A stretch of DNA of 64,000 nucleotides, from assembly GCA_031399085.1 (NCBI GenBank), contig JANNOQ010000027.1:186001-250000 (forward strand), given 5' to 3'. Position numbers and translations under genes: made by a program. Positions within the stretch are counted from its first letter, which is position 1. The number at the start of each line of letters is the position of its first letter. Shown piece after piece: positions 49,776-56,657 of this stretch. Under the pieces are notes generated by a model. It worked only from the letters and a program-made list of their open reading frames with translations. It did no database searches and was not told the DNA's origin. The DNA comes from R-RK-3 sp031399085. GTDB lineage: Bacteria; Pseudomonadota; Alphaproteobacteria; Rhizobiales; Rhodomicrobiaceae.

Positions 49776-49820
49776 GCGGGATGAAAAAAGTAGGAACCGA
49801 TTTTCCGCTCGTCATCCCGC
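49776..49820. terminator. Inverted repeat after the AI-2E transporter gene
   Basis: Perfect 9-bp arms GCGGGATGA/TCATCCCGC with a 27-nt loop containing GGAA/TTCC complementarity, 20 nt after the stop codon. It may end the transcript or be a dispersed repeat. Downstream DNA is AT-rich (CTAAATTTAAG). Confidence 0.45.
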
Positions 49821-49975
49821 TCTAAATTTAAGAATTAAATCACTGTTCATGATTTGGAGTTGATCAATCCAAAATCATCGTGATCTAGCGCCGCCGCCGA
49901 TTGTCCGTCATGAAACGCGCGCAATGTCCCATCCGCCCGAAGGCGTTGACCATTAACCTCAAAGCGAGCGTCAGT

Positions 49976-50800
49976 ATGACCCGTATCGCCTTGCTTGCCG
50001 ATCTGCATTTCGGCTCGGTCCCGCCTGAGCTTGCCGAGCGGCTGGCGACGAACCTTGCGGCGATCGCGCCGGACCTCATCATCATCGCAGGCGATCTGAC
50101 CATGCAGTCGCGCCGGCGGGAATTCGCGGATGCCAAGAGCTGGCTTGAGTCGCTCCGCGCGCCCCTGCTAATGCTGCCCGGCAATCACGATCTGCCTGTC
50201 TGGAATATCTTCGAGCGTTTCTGGAATCCGTTCGCGCGCTATTCGCGCGTCGCCGGGCAGCCGCTGATGCCGGTTTTCGAAGATGCGCAGTGTTTCGTGC
50301 TTGGCCTCAATACCACGGCGAGCTGGCAGCCGAGCCTGCAATGGCAGGAGGGCACGGCGCGCCGGCGGGACGTCAAATCCGCCCAGATTTTGCTTGCTAA
50401 AGCGCCGCCGGAAAAGGCGCGGATCGTGGCCACCCATCACCCCTTGATGGAGGTTGAAGGTTTCCCGAGAGCGCGGCCGGCGCGGCGTGCCATGAGCGCT
50501 TTGGCGATGTTGGGTCAGGAGCGCGTCGAGATGCTGTTATCGGGCCATGTCCACCAAACCTACGCAGTCGCGCTTGCGCAACCCTTTGGCTCGGTGATTG
50601 CCGTTGGTGCTCCCACGGCGCTCTCGACACGCATGCGGGGCGAGCCGAACGGCTTTTGGCTGATCGAGGTCCTGCCCGAATTCTTCCGGCTGACGCTGCA
50701 CAGCTTCGACAGCGCACATTTTGCCGCAAGCGGCGACCCAATCGAGTTTGTCCGCCCCATCCGGCAAGGCACGGCGGGTGGCGTTGGCAATCCGGGTTAA
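49976..50800 (+). CDS. Calcineurin-like metallophosphoesterase
   Basis: About 274 residues from MTRIALLADLHFG. The dimetal motifs are all present: LLADLHFG (D-x-H), LIIIAGDLTMQ (GD), LMLPGNHDLPV (GNHD), VATHHPLM and LLSGHVHQTY (GHxH). It resembles class III cyclic nucleotide phosphodiesterase (CpdA-like) enzymes, but could act on other phosphodiesters. The family start was preferred over the ATG at 49901, which adds 25 residues. It is convergent with the kinase gene at 50804, with only 3 nt between the stops. Confidence 0.9.
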   Translation: MTRIALLADLHFGSVPPELAERLATNLAAIAPDLIIIAGDLTMQSRRREFADAKSWLESLRAPLLMLPGNHDLPVWNIFERFWNPFARYSRVAGQPLMPVFEDAQCFVLGLNTTASWQPSLQWQEGTARRRDVKSAQILLAKAPPEKARIVATHHPLMEVEGFPRARPARRAMSALAMLGQERVEMLLSGHVHQTYAVALAQPFGSVIAVGAPTALSTRMRGEPNGFWLIEVLPEFFRLTLHSFDSAHFAASGDPIEFVRPIRQGTAGGVGNPG

Positions 50801-50803
50801 GGC

Positions 50804-51901
50804 TCAAACGCCTTTTTCGCTGTCCGCGCGGTGCGCGGGCAATGCGGGGTCGAACGACACCACCGCACGCGTGCCCTTATGGTTGGAATCGTAACTGATT
50901 TCCGCGCCCAGCTTCTGCGCCATGGCCTTGATGATGACTGTGCCAAGGCCGCTTGCACCTTCATGTGGGTGGCCGTTAACAAAGCCAACCCCATCATCCT
51001 CCACCATGAGCACGCCCCGATTGGGCGTGACCATTTGCAGCGTCACGCGAATGGGCCCATTTCCGTTGGGATAGGCATGCTTGTGCGCGTTCAGCACGAG
51101 TTCGGTGAGCATGACGCCGACGGCGACGGCCCGGTCAGGCTCGATCTCGACGGGGTCCGCCTGAAGCGAGAATTGCTTAACCTGCTCGATGCCGTCGCCG
51201 GCCGCGCTCTGAATATCCTCGGCAAGCGCTTCGATATAGCGGTGCAGAGACACGGATTGAACATTGGGCGAGGTATAGAGGCTGCGATGCACCTTGGCGA
51301 CCGCCAGCACCCGATTATGCGCCTCCATCAGCGCTTCTTTCACCTCGGGCGTCGCCCCGCGCGCTTGAAACTGCATGATCGAGGCGATCAGTTGGAGGCT
51401 ATTACTGACCCGGTGGTTGACCTCGCGCAGCAGCAGCGCCTGTTCAGCGGCGAGCGCCATATAGCGGTCCCGCGCCGCCATCGTCTCCGCCTCGGCGGCT
51501 TCCTTGGCGCGGCGCAGATTGGAAGATTGAATGCCGCCTTCGATGTCGGCGCGCAGCAAGGGGAGAAACTCGCCATGCACATCCTTGATGACATAATCCG
51601 CCGCGCCAGCCTTGAGGGCCGCAACCGCGGTGCGGGTGTCCTGCGCACCAGTTAGATAAATGACCGGAGGGGGATCGGGTAGCTTACGGATTTCAGCAAG
51701 GACATCCAGGCCGTCGAGGTCGGGGAGATGATGATCGAGAACCACAGCGTCGATGCCGCCTTCCGTGATCCGCGCCAAGCCGATAGCTCCGGCCAAAACG
51801 GTTTCCAGGTCGAAACCGTGCCGCTCTAGATCCTTCTTGACAAGGTAGCTGAGAGCTTCGTCATCATCGATAAACAGCACGCGGATGCGCGGCGGTTGCA
51901 T
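50804..51901 (-). CDS. Response regulator receiver fused to a HisKA_2-type histidine kinase
   Basis: A 365-residue soluble hybrid in the unusual order receiver then kinase. The REC domain (about 5-120) has FIDDDEALSYL, the phospho-Asp in AVVLDHHLPDLDG, and Lys in DYVIKD. A coiled linker leads to the HisKA_2 phosphoacceptor (LLREVNHRVSNSLQLIASIM) and a HATPase (VGVMLTELVLNAHKHAYPNG, MVEDDGVGF, GLGTVIIKAMAQKLGAEI). Kinases of this class are known to feed PhyR in general stress signalling. The gene directly follows a receiver protein gene (TGA then ATG), which in turn overlaps a CHASE3 kinase, so all three form one relay. Confidence 0.92.
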   Translation of the reverse strand: MQPPRIRVLFIDDDEALSYLVKKDLERHGFDLETVLAGAIGLARITEGGIDAVVLDHHLPDLDGLDVLAEIRKLPDPPPVIYLTGAQDTRTAVAALKAGAADYVIKDVHGEFLPLLRADIEGGIQSSNLRRAKEAAEAETMAARDRYMALAAEQALLLREVNHRVSNSLQLIASIMQFQARGATPEVKEALMEAHNRVLAVAKVHRSLYTSPNVQSVSLHRYIEALAEDIQSAAGDGIEQVKQFSLQADPVEIEPDRAVAVGVMLTELVLNAHKHAYPNGNGPIRVTLQMVTPNRGVLMVEDDGVGFVNGHPHEGASGLGTVIIKAMAQKLGAEISYDSNHKGTRAVVSFDPALPAHRADSEKGV

Positions 51902-52321
51902 TCAACTCGTCTCCGGCACCTTAATCACAAGGAACAATAGGCCAAGCTGGCGGATCGCGTGAGCAAAATGTTCATATTCCACCGGCTTGGTGATGTAGAC
52001 GCTGCAGCCGAGCTCGTAGCAGCGCTCGATCTCTCTTTTGTCATCGGTCGTTGTCAACACGATGACGGGAGTGCGCTTTAAATCCTCATGCGCCTTGAGG
52101 CGCTTAAGGATGTCGAGCCCGGTCATGTCAGGCAGGTTTAGATCGAGGAGGATCAGCAGCGGTCCCGGTTTGCTGGTTTTCTCGAGGTAGTCCAAGGCCG
52201 CGCCGCCCGTCGCGAAGTGCACGATCGGATTGGAAACGCCCGATCTAATGATGTTCTTCTCGATGAGACGTGCGTGACCTTCGTCATCTTCGATCATGAC
52301 GATGGTTACTGCGTTATTCAT
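51902..52321 (-). CDS. Single-domain response regulator (Rcp1-like)
   Basis: A 139-residue stand-alone receiver. VIMIEDDEGHARLIEKNI-like start (here VMIEDDEGHARLIEKN), the phospho-Asp in LILLDLNLPDMTGLDIL, TPVIVLTTTDDKREIERCYELGCSVYITKPVEYEHF with the conserved Thr and Lys. The style matches the Rcp1-type receivers paired with CHASE or phytochrome kinases. It has no output domain, so it is a phosphate shuttle or allosteric switch. It overlaps the kinase gene upstream by ATGA. Confidence 0.94.
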   Translation of the reverse strand: MNNAVTIVMIEDDEGHARLIEKNIIRSGVSNPIVHFATGGAALDYLEKTSKPGPLLILLDLNLPDMTGLDILKRLKAHEDLKRTPVIVLTTTDDKREIERCYELGCSVYITKPVEYEHFAHAIRQLGLLFLVIKVPETS

Positions 52322-53859
52322 ATGCTTATCCCTGTGCCGTGATTGGGCAGCGCGCGAGGCAGCGTCACGCTAAAAGTGCTGCCTTGGCCGGGCGTCGACT
52401 CAACGCTGATCGAGCCGCCAAGCCGGCGAACCAGAGCCCGCACATGCGCAAGTCCCATGCCTTCGCCCGGCTTGTCCTGGGCGCCCGCACGCCTGAACAA
52501 TTCAAAGACGCGCTCTTGATCGCGCGGGGCGATGCCGCGTCCATTATCTTTCACCTCGATCTTCACCTTGCCGCCGTGATGGGCGCCCTTGACCTGAACC
52601 CTCCCTTTCTCATCATCGCGTAGATATTTGAGCGCGTTATCAACGAGGTTGGAGAAAATTTGCTCCAGCGCCAGCCGGTCCGAAACGATGGTCGGCAACG
52701 CTCCCAGCTCGACGGACACCTCCGCCTCCTGGCTCTGATGCGCGGCCGACGCGGTGATTCCGGTGAAAAGTTCATTCATGTCAATCCGCTCCGCCTGAAG
52801 CTTACGATTGCCTTCCCGCGAAATCGTCAGGACCGCATTGATCAGCCGGTCCATCTTGGTGATTGACGCCTTGATGAAGCCGAGCGCCTCGCTGAAATCG
52901 CCTTCAAGCTGCGCGGCGGACATTGACCCATTACTCGTCCGGGGAGCGGGGTCTGCGCCGTTGCTCAGCGAGGACGCATCAGCGCCTCGGTTCCCGAACA
53001 ATTCACCCTTTAGCTGCTCTAGCTCGCTGGTGAAACCCATGATGTTGACAAGCGGAGACCTGAGATCGTGGCTCACGATATAGGCGAACTTCTGGATTTC
53101 CTCATTAGCGGCGGTCAGCTCCGCCGTCCGCGCCGCGACATTGGCTTCAAGCTCGACATTGGCGTCGCGCAGCACTGCCTGCGCGTTTAGCATGACGGCG
53201 TTGGCCCGTTGCACCGCCAGCACCGAGGCCGCGGCCAACATCACGATCAGCGCAACCGCGATAATGTTCGATCCGAGCAGCCAGCGTTCTTGGCGACGCG
53301 CATCCGCGTATTGGCTAAATCGCTCAGCCGCATTCTCGGTTTTGATCTGCCTTACAAGCTCGCTGATCTCGCCCATGGATCGCAGGCCGCGTTCTGTGCG
53401 CACGAGCTTGAGGGCCTGGCCGGTCTTACCGGTTTCGTACAACGCAATTGTTTCAGCCAATTCGCTCAGCTTGGCGCTGATAAGCGGCTTTAGGGCATCG
53501 AGGCGATTTTTCTGGGACGGATAGTTCGCGACGGCACTTTCGATGGCGTCCAATTTTGGCGGCACCGTCGGCAGGGTTTCCTTGTAAATTGCTAGAAAGT
53601 CTTTGTCGCCGGTCAGGAGATAGCCCCGCTGGCCGCTCTCCATGCGCCGCAGTGACCCCGCCAACTCGTCGATCTGGGACTGCGTTTCGACTGTTTGGAT
53701 CAGCCGCTCACGTTCGCCCTGCGCGCGTTGTAGCAAGGCCATTGACGCAAGCACGATAATGCCGAGAAAAGTGAATGAAGCTCCCAGCAGAAGCGGTCGC
53801 ACAGGAAGGTGCGGAAGGCTTAGTCTGCTGAGAAATTTTGCTGTCGCTATCGGACGCAT
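52318..53859 (-). CDS. CHASE3-domain membrane sensor histidine kinase
   Basis: About 513 residues. TM1 (LLLGASFTFLGIIVLASMALL) and TM2 (LLGSNIIAVALIVMLAAASVLAV) flank a periplasmic CHASE3 domain (about 50-190, with MESGQRGYLLTGDKDFLAIY). A coiled coil leads to HisKA (IVSHDLRSPLVNIMGF, phospho-His) and HATPase (QIFSNLVDNALKYL, VKDNGRGIAPRDQERVFELF, GEGMGLAHVRALVRRLGG). The start was set at 53859. The longer frame's ATG at 53910 lies inside a terminator hairpin. The HisKA linker has a poorly conserved insert (GNRGADASSLSNGADPAPRT). Confidence 0.93.
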   Translation of the reverse strand: MRPIATAKFLSRLSLPHLPVRPLLLGASFTFLGIIVLASMALLQRAQGERERLIQTVETQSQIDELAGSLRRMESGQRGYLLTGDKDFLAIYKETLPTVPPKLDAIESAVANYPSQKNRLDALKPLISAKLSELAETIALYETGKTGQALKLVRTERGLRSMGEISELVRQIKTENAAERFSQYADARRQERWLLGSNIIAVALIVMLAAASVLAVQRANAVMLNAQAVLRDANVELEANVAARTAELTAANEEIQKFAYIVSHDLRSPLVNIMGFTSELEQLKGELFGNRGADASSLSNGADPAPRTSNGSMSAAQLEGDFSEALGFIKASITKMDRLINAVLTISREGNRKLQAERIDMNELFTGITASAAHQSQEAEVSVELGALPTIVSDRLALEQIFSNLVDNALKYLRDDEKGRVQVKGAHHGGKVKIEVKDNGRGIAPRDQERVFELFRRAGAQDKPGEGMGLAHVRALVRRLGGSISVESTPGQGSTFSVTLPRALPNHGTGISI

Positions 53860-53877
53860 ATTCGCTTCACATAAAGC

Positions 53878-53909
53878 TGCACCCCGAGGTTTCGGAACCT
53901 CGAGGTGCA
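53878..53909 (-). terminator. Hairpin between the PRC-barrel gene and the sensor kinase
   Basis: Arms TGCACCCCGAGGTT and AACCTCGAGGTGCA pair at 13 of 14 positions (the last is G-U on the minus strand) with loop TCGG, followed on the minus strand by GCTTTAT. It lies 40 nt after the PRC-barrel stop, so it ends that transcript. It also rules out the upstream ATG as the kinase start. Confidence 0.7.
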
Positions 53910-53949
53910 TAGCGTTGATTCATTCGTTTGGACCCGAGGCCCGGAGCAC

Positions 53950-54459
53950 CTACTGCTTGGGTGGTGCGGCTGGATCGTCCTTACGATACTCCTCAATCTT
54001 TTTGGCCGCTTGATCCTTAAGCTCGACCGCCTTTTCAGAGGCCTGGGTGGCGACCTCGCCAGCCTTTTCTCGGACTTTATCCATCGCCGTTTTCTCGGTC
54101 AGCTTGTAATCAGGCGCGGCTTGCAGCGCTTCTTTGGTCAGCGGCACCATGATCGTGCGCGCGCCGGCCTGTTCGCCGTAGGTGATGGCTTCAAAGGGCA
54201 GTGCCACGCTCTTTTCGCCAAGACCAAGGAAGCCGCCCACGCCGATAACGACGGTGGTGATCTTGCCGCTGCGGTCGAAGAGGATATCGTTCACATCGCC
54301 GATCTTCTCGCCGGCGGAATTAACGATTGGCTGGCCGATATAATTGAATCCACGCCATTCGCCCATGGCCTGTTCGGTCTTGAAGGCGGTCGCGCCGGTC
54401 TGGGCGCTCGCCGAAGCCGCGAGGGTCATGAGCAGCACTGCTGATAGGGTCGTTTTCAT
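53950..54459 (-). CDS. Secreted PRC-barrel domain protein
   Basis: 169 residues. The signal peptide MKTTLSAVLLMTLAASASA opens at ATG 54459, behind GAGGA. The PRC-barrel (about 30-110) has GFNYIGQPIVNSAGEKIGDVNDILFDRSGKITTVVIGVGGFLGLGEKSVALPFEAI. A charged helical tail (EKTAMDKVREKAGEVATQASEKAVELKDQAAKKIEEY) resembles stress-protein repeats. Such genes are frequently in the EcfG general stress regulon in Rhizobiales. Here it is three genes from ecfG. Probably periplasmic; biochemical role unknown. Confidence 0.88.
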   Translation of the reverse strand: MKTTLSAVLLMTLAASASAQTGATAFKTEQAMGEWRGFNYIGQPIVNSAGEKIGDVNDILFDRSGKITTVVIGVGGFLGLGEKSVALPFEAITYGEQAGARTIMVPLTKEALQAAPDYKLTEKTAMDKVREKAGEVATQASEKAVELKDQAAKKIEEYRKDDPAAPPKQ

Positions 54460-54600
54460 TTGATCGTCCTCTAAATTTGGTTGAATGACAACCAATCCCG
54501 GCGGCGTTAAATTGACGTGACAGGTAGAAGAAAACAAGGGTGGAGGCACTGCAGCCCCCACCCTGTCCGCAAGAAATCTACGGTACGGGGCGAGCCAGCG

Positions 54601-54774
54601 TCAGCTTCTGCGGGCGACGCTCGCAATCAGTGAAACCACGAAAAGGATGATGAACACCCAAAATAACAATTGCGCGCCATTCATGGCGACACCGGCGACC
54701 CCGCCGAAACCGACCGCTGCGGCGACCAGCGCGATGACCAGAAACACAACGGCGTAATAAAGCAGATTCCCCAT
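54601..54774 (-). CDS. DUF1328 (YtjA-like) small membrane protein
   Basis: 57 residues: MGNLLYYAVVFLVIALVAAAVGFGGVAGVAM then NGAQLLFWVFIILFVVSLIASVARR, the two helices of the DUF1328 family. The start ATG 54774 has GGAGGA 6 nt upstream. The longer frame starting at 54807 lacks that. Members are often induced by the general stress response. A candidate EcfG promoter lies about 50 nt upstream of the start. Function unknown. Confidence 0.9.
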   Translation of the reverse strand: MGNLLYYAVVFLVIALVAAAVGFGGVAGVAMNGAQLLFWVFIILFVVSLIASVARRS

Positions 54775-54823
54775 GGATATGTCCTCCGGTTGGAACGCCC
54801 GTTCCATCGTCGGGCAGCCATTA

Positions 54824-54848
54824 AATGCACCGGCCCGAGCAGAGTTCC
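54824..54848 (-). promoter_or_regulatory. Candidate EcfG-dependent promoter of the DUF1328 gene
   Basis: On the minus strand GGAAC (54848-54844) is followed after 16 nt by CATT (54827-54824). The EcfG consensus is GGAAC-N16/17-CGTT, so the -35 is perfect and the -10 matches 3 of 4. The predicted leader is about 43 nt. Confidence 0.45.
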
Positions 54849-54910
54849 GCAGAGAACAAATAATCGTGAAGTCTGCCCAAAGACTGCCGCGATTTACGCG
54901 AAGGGATCGT

Positions 54911-55426
54911 TCAGTTGGCAGCTGCGGATTTTTGCTGTCCGCCTTCCATGAGCGCCTCTAAACGAGCCCGAGCGCGGTTGACGCGGCTTTTCACGGTGCC
55001 AATCGGGCAGTCGCAAATGATAGCGACTTCCTCATAAGACATGTTTTCGACCGTGACGAGAATGAGCGCCTCGCGCTGGTCCGGCGGCAGATTGCCGAGG
55101 ACACGCATCACGTCGCCGAATTCCAGCGACTTCTCCTGCGAAGCCTGCACGACGAAATGCGAATGATCCATCGTGCGGGCATATTCATTCTGATGTTTCT
55201 GTTTGCGCAGGCCATTGTAAAAATTATTGCGCAGGATCGTAAACAGCCAAGCCTTGAGGTTTGTCCCCTCCTGGAAATTCGTCAGGTTGTTCCAGGCGCG
55301 GATCAGTGTTTCCTGCACCAGATCGTCCGCTTCGGTGCGGTTGTGGCACAACGAGATCGCGAACGCCCGCAAGCTGGGGATCGACTTGATCAGATCGTCA
55401 CGAAGGGCTGCCGACGGGGCCGTCAT
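54911..55426 (-). CDS. ecfG: General stress response ECF sigma factor EcfG
   Basis: 171 residues. Region 2: LRAFAISLCHNRTEADDLVQETLIRAWNNLTNFQEGTNLKAWLFTILRNNFYNGLRKQKHQ. Region 4: LGNLPPDQREALILVTVENMSYEEVAIICDCPIGTVKSRVNRARARLEAL. This is the EcfG (ECF15) family of alphaproteobacteria, held by NepR and released when phosphorylated PhyR binds NepR. Its start overlaps the nepR stop by ATGA. Targets likely include the PRC-barrel and DUF1328 genes downstream. Confidence 0.97.
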   Translation of the reverse strand: MTAPSAALRDDLIKSIPSLRAFAISLCHNRTEADDLVQETLIRAWNNLTNFQEGTNLKAWLFTILRNNFYNGLRKQKHQNEYARTMDHSHFVVQASQEKSLEFGDVMRVLGNLPPDQREALILVTVENMSYEEVAIICDCPIGTVKSRVNRARARLEALMEGGQQKSAAAN

Positions 55427-55662
55427 GTTTTGTCAGCTTCCTTGCGCTCAAGTTCATCGAGAAGCTGAATGAACCGGTCGGGAATCCGCTCCAGGAGCAA
55501 TTCCTTGTACAGTCCGCGAAGTTGCGGTCCCAGCACCGCCAAGTTCGCCTCACCGCTCTCGGCGCCGGCTTCGGACGCGACCTCGCCATGCGTGACAGCC
55601 GTCAGCGTGTCGTCATCCGCCTGCTGGGGAGGTTTTGCCGGCATTCTTTCTTTCTCACTCAT
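55423..55662 (-). CDS. nepR: Anti-sigma factor NepR
   Basis: 79 residues. A disordered N-terminus precedes the conserved helical core LGPQLRGLYKELLLERIPDRFIQLLDELERKE, which is the NepR signature that binds EcfG or the sigma-like domain of PhyR. It is translationally coupled to ecfG by a 4-nt overlap and divergent from phyR, the classical arrangement. Confidence 0.95.
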   Translation of the reverse strand: MSEKERMPAKPPQQADDDTLTAVTHGEVASEAGAESGEANLAVLGPQLRGLYKELLLERIPDRFIQLLDELERKEADKT

Positions 55663-55731
55663 TTCAACTCACGATCAAATTTGCCGCTCATCGCCAAGCA
55701 CGAATGGGTTCGGGGCGCAACTATTTTCACG

Positions 55732-55759
55732 TTGGCAGACCGACCATGTTTACTATAAA
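55732..55759 (+). promoter_or_regulatory. Candidate sigma-70-type promoter of phyR
   Basis: TTGGCA (55732-55737), 16 nt, then TATAAA (55754-55759), about 40 nt before the phyR start codon. GGATGAG just before the ATG is the ribosome site. I did not find a good GGAAC/CGTT pair for phyR or nepR in this 138-nt region. Confidence 0.5.
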
Positions 55760-55800
55760 GGGAATTCCACATTACCACTCACCAAAAGGATGAGCCGCTC

Positions 55801-56619
55801 ATGCCGATTTCCCAGGAGATCGCACCTTACCTGCCGCATTTGCGAAGATTTTCACGAACGCTGTCGGGTTCGCAAGAGAGCGGCGATGCGTATGTTGTCG
55901 CCGTGCTCGAAGCTCTAGTTGCAGATCCATCTGTCTTTCCGCGTCAGCTTCCTCCGCGCATCGGCCTCTATCAACTCTTCCTAAAGATGTGGAACTCACT
56001 CGACGATGTCCATACCGTTTTGAATTTTGATCCGACCGTGAATGAGGCTGTACATAGCGTTCAGACGATAGCCCCGCAACCACGCCAGGCCTTTCTTCTC
56101 TTGAGCGTCGAGGGGTTTCGACCCCAAGAAATAGCGCAGATCCTACAAATGGACGTGGCTGGAATTGCGGCGCTGATCGACCAAGCCGATCGCGAAATCG
56201 CCGAGCAGCTCCCGGCGGCGTCCATTCTGATCATCGAAGATGAACCCATGACCGCGGCCAACCTCCAGATGCTCGTCGAAAGTCTCGGCCACCGCGTCAC
56301 CGGCATTGCGCGGACGCATCGCGCGGCGCTCGATCTGGTGAAGCAGGAGCAGCCGGAACTCATTTTGTCGGATGTTCAGCTTGAAGACGGCTCCTCCGGC
56401 GTCGAAGCGGTGAACGAAATCCTCGGCTCGTTGGATTTGCCGGTCATCTTCATCACCGGCCATCCTGAATTGCTGCTGACCGGCGAGCGGCCAGAACCCG
56501 CCTTTCTGATCCAGAAACCCTTCGATCCCAAGACCGTGAAGGCAATCATCAGCCAAGCGTTGTTCTTCGATGTGCGCACGCATCGCGGCGGCAAGGAAGC
56601 CGCCCCTAGCGCGGCCTAG
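55801..56619 (+). CDS. phyR: General stress response regulator PhyR
   Basis: Anti-anti-sigma factor. 272 residues. The N-terminal half is a sigma-like decoy (about 1-130: ISQEIAPYLPHLRRFSRTLSGSQESGDAYVVAVLEALVAD, then LLLSVEGFRPQEIAQILQMDVAGIAALIDQADREI). The C-terminal REC domain has ILIIEDEPMTAANLQ, the phospho-Asp in LILSDVQLEDGSSGVEAV, and FLIQKPFDPKTVK with the Lys. Phosphorylation opens it so that the decoy titrates NepR. Kinase genes of a suitable class lie 4 kb away in this window. Confidence 0.97.
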   Translation: MPISQEIAPYLPHLRRFSRTLSGSQESGDAYVVAVLEALVADPSVFPRQLPPRIGLYQLFLKMWNSLDDVHTVLNFDPTVNEAVHSVQTIAPQPRQAFLLLSVEGFRPQEIAQILQMDVAGIAALIDQADREIAEQLPAASILIIEDEPMTAANLQMLVESLGHRVTGIARTHRAALDLVKQEQPELILSDVQLEDGSSGVEAVNEILGSLDLPVIFITGHPELLLTGERPEPAFLIQKPFDPKTVKAIISQALFFDVRTHRGGKEAAPSAA

Positions 56620-56638
56620 CACCGCCGCGATGGCGGTG
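56620..56638. terminator. Short hairpin between convergent phyR and sat/cysC
   Basis: Stem CACCGCC/GGCGGTG with loop GCGAT in the 38-nt gap between the two stop codons. No T-run; the gap position is the main support. Confidence 0.4.
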
Positions 56639-56657
56639 GCGAGCCAGGATAATCAGA

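Noticed and set aside
55663..55800. EcfG-type promoters for nepR-ecfG and phyR
   Set aside because: Only GGAAT or GGTTC near-matches without a properly spaced CGTT; autoregulation may exist but is not visible.
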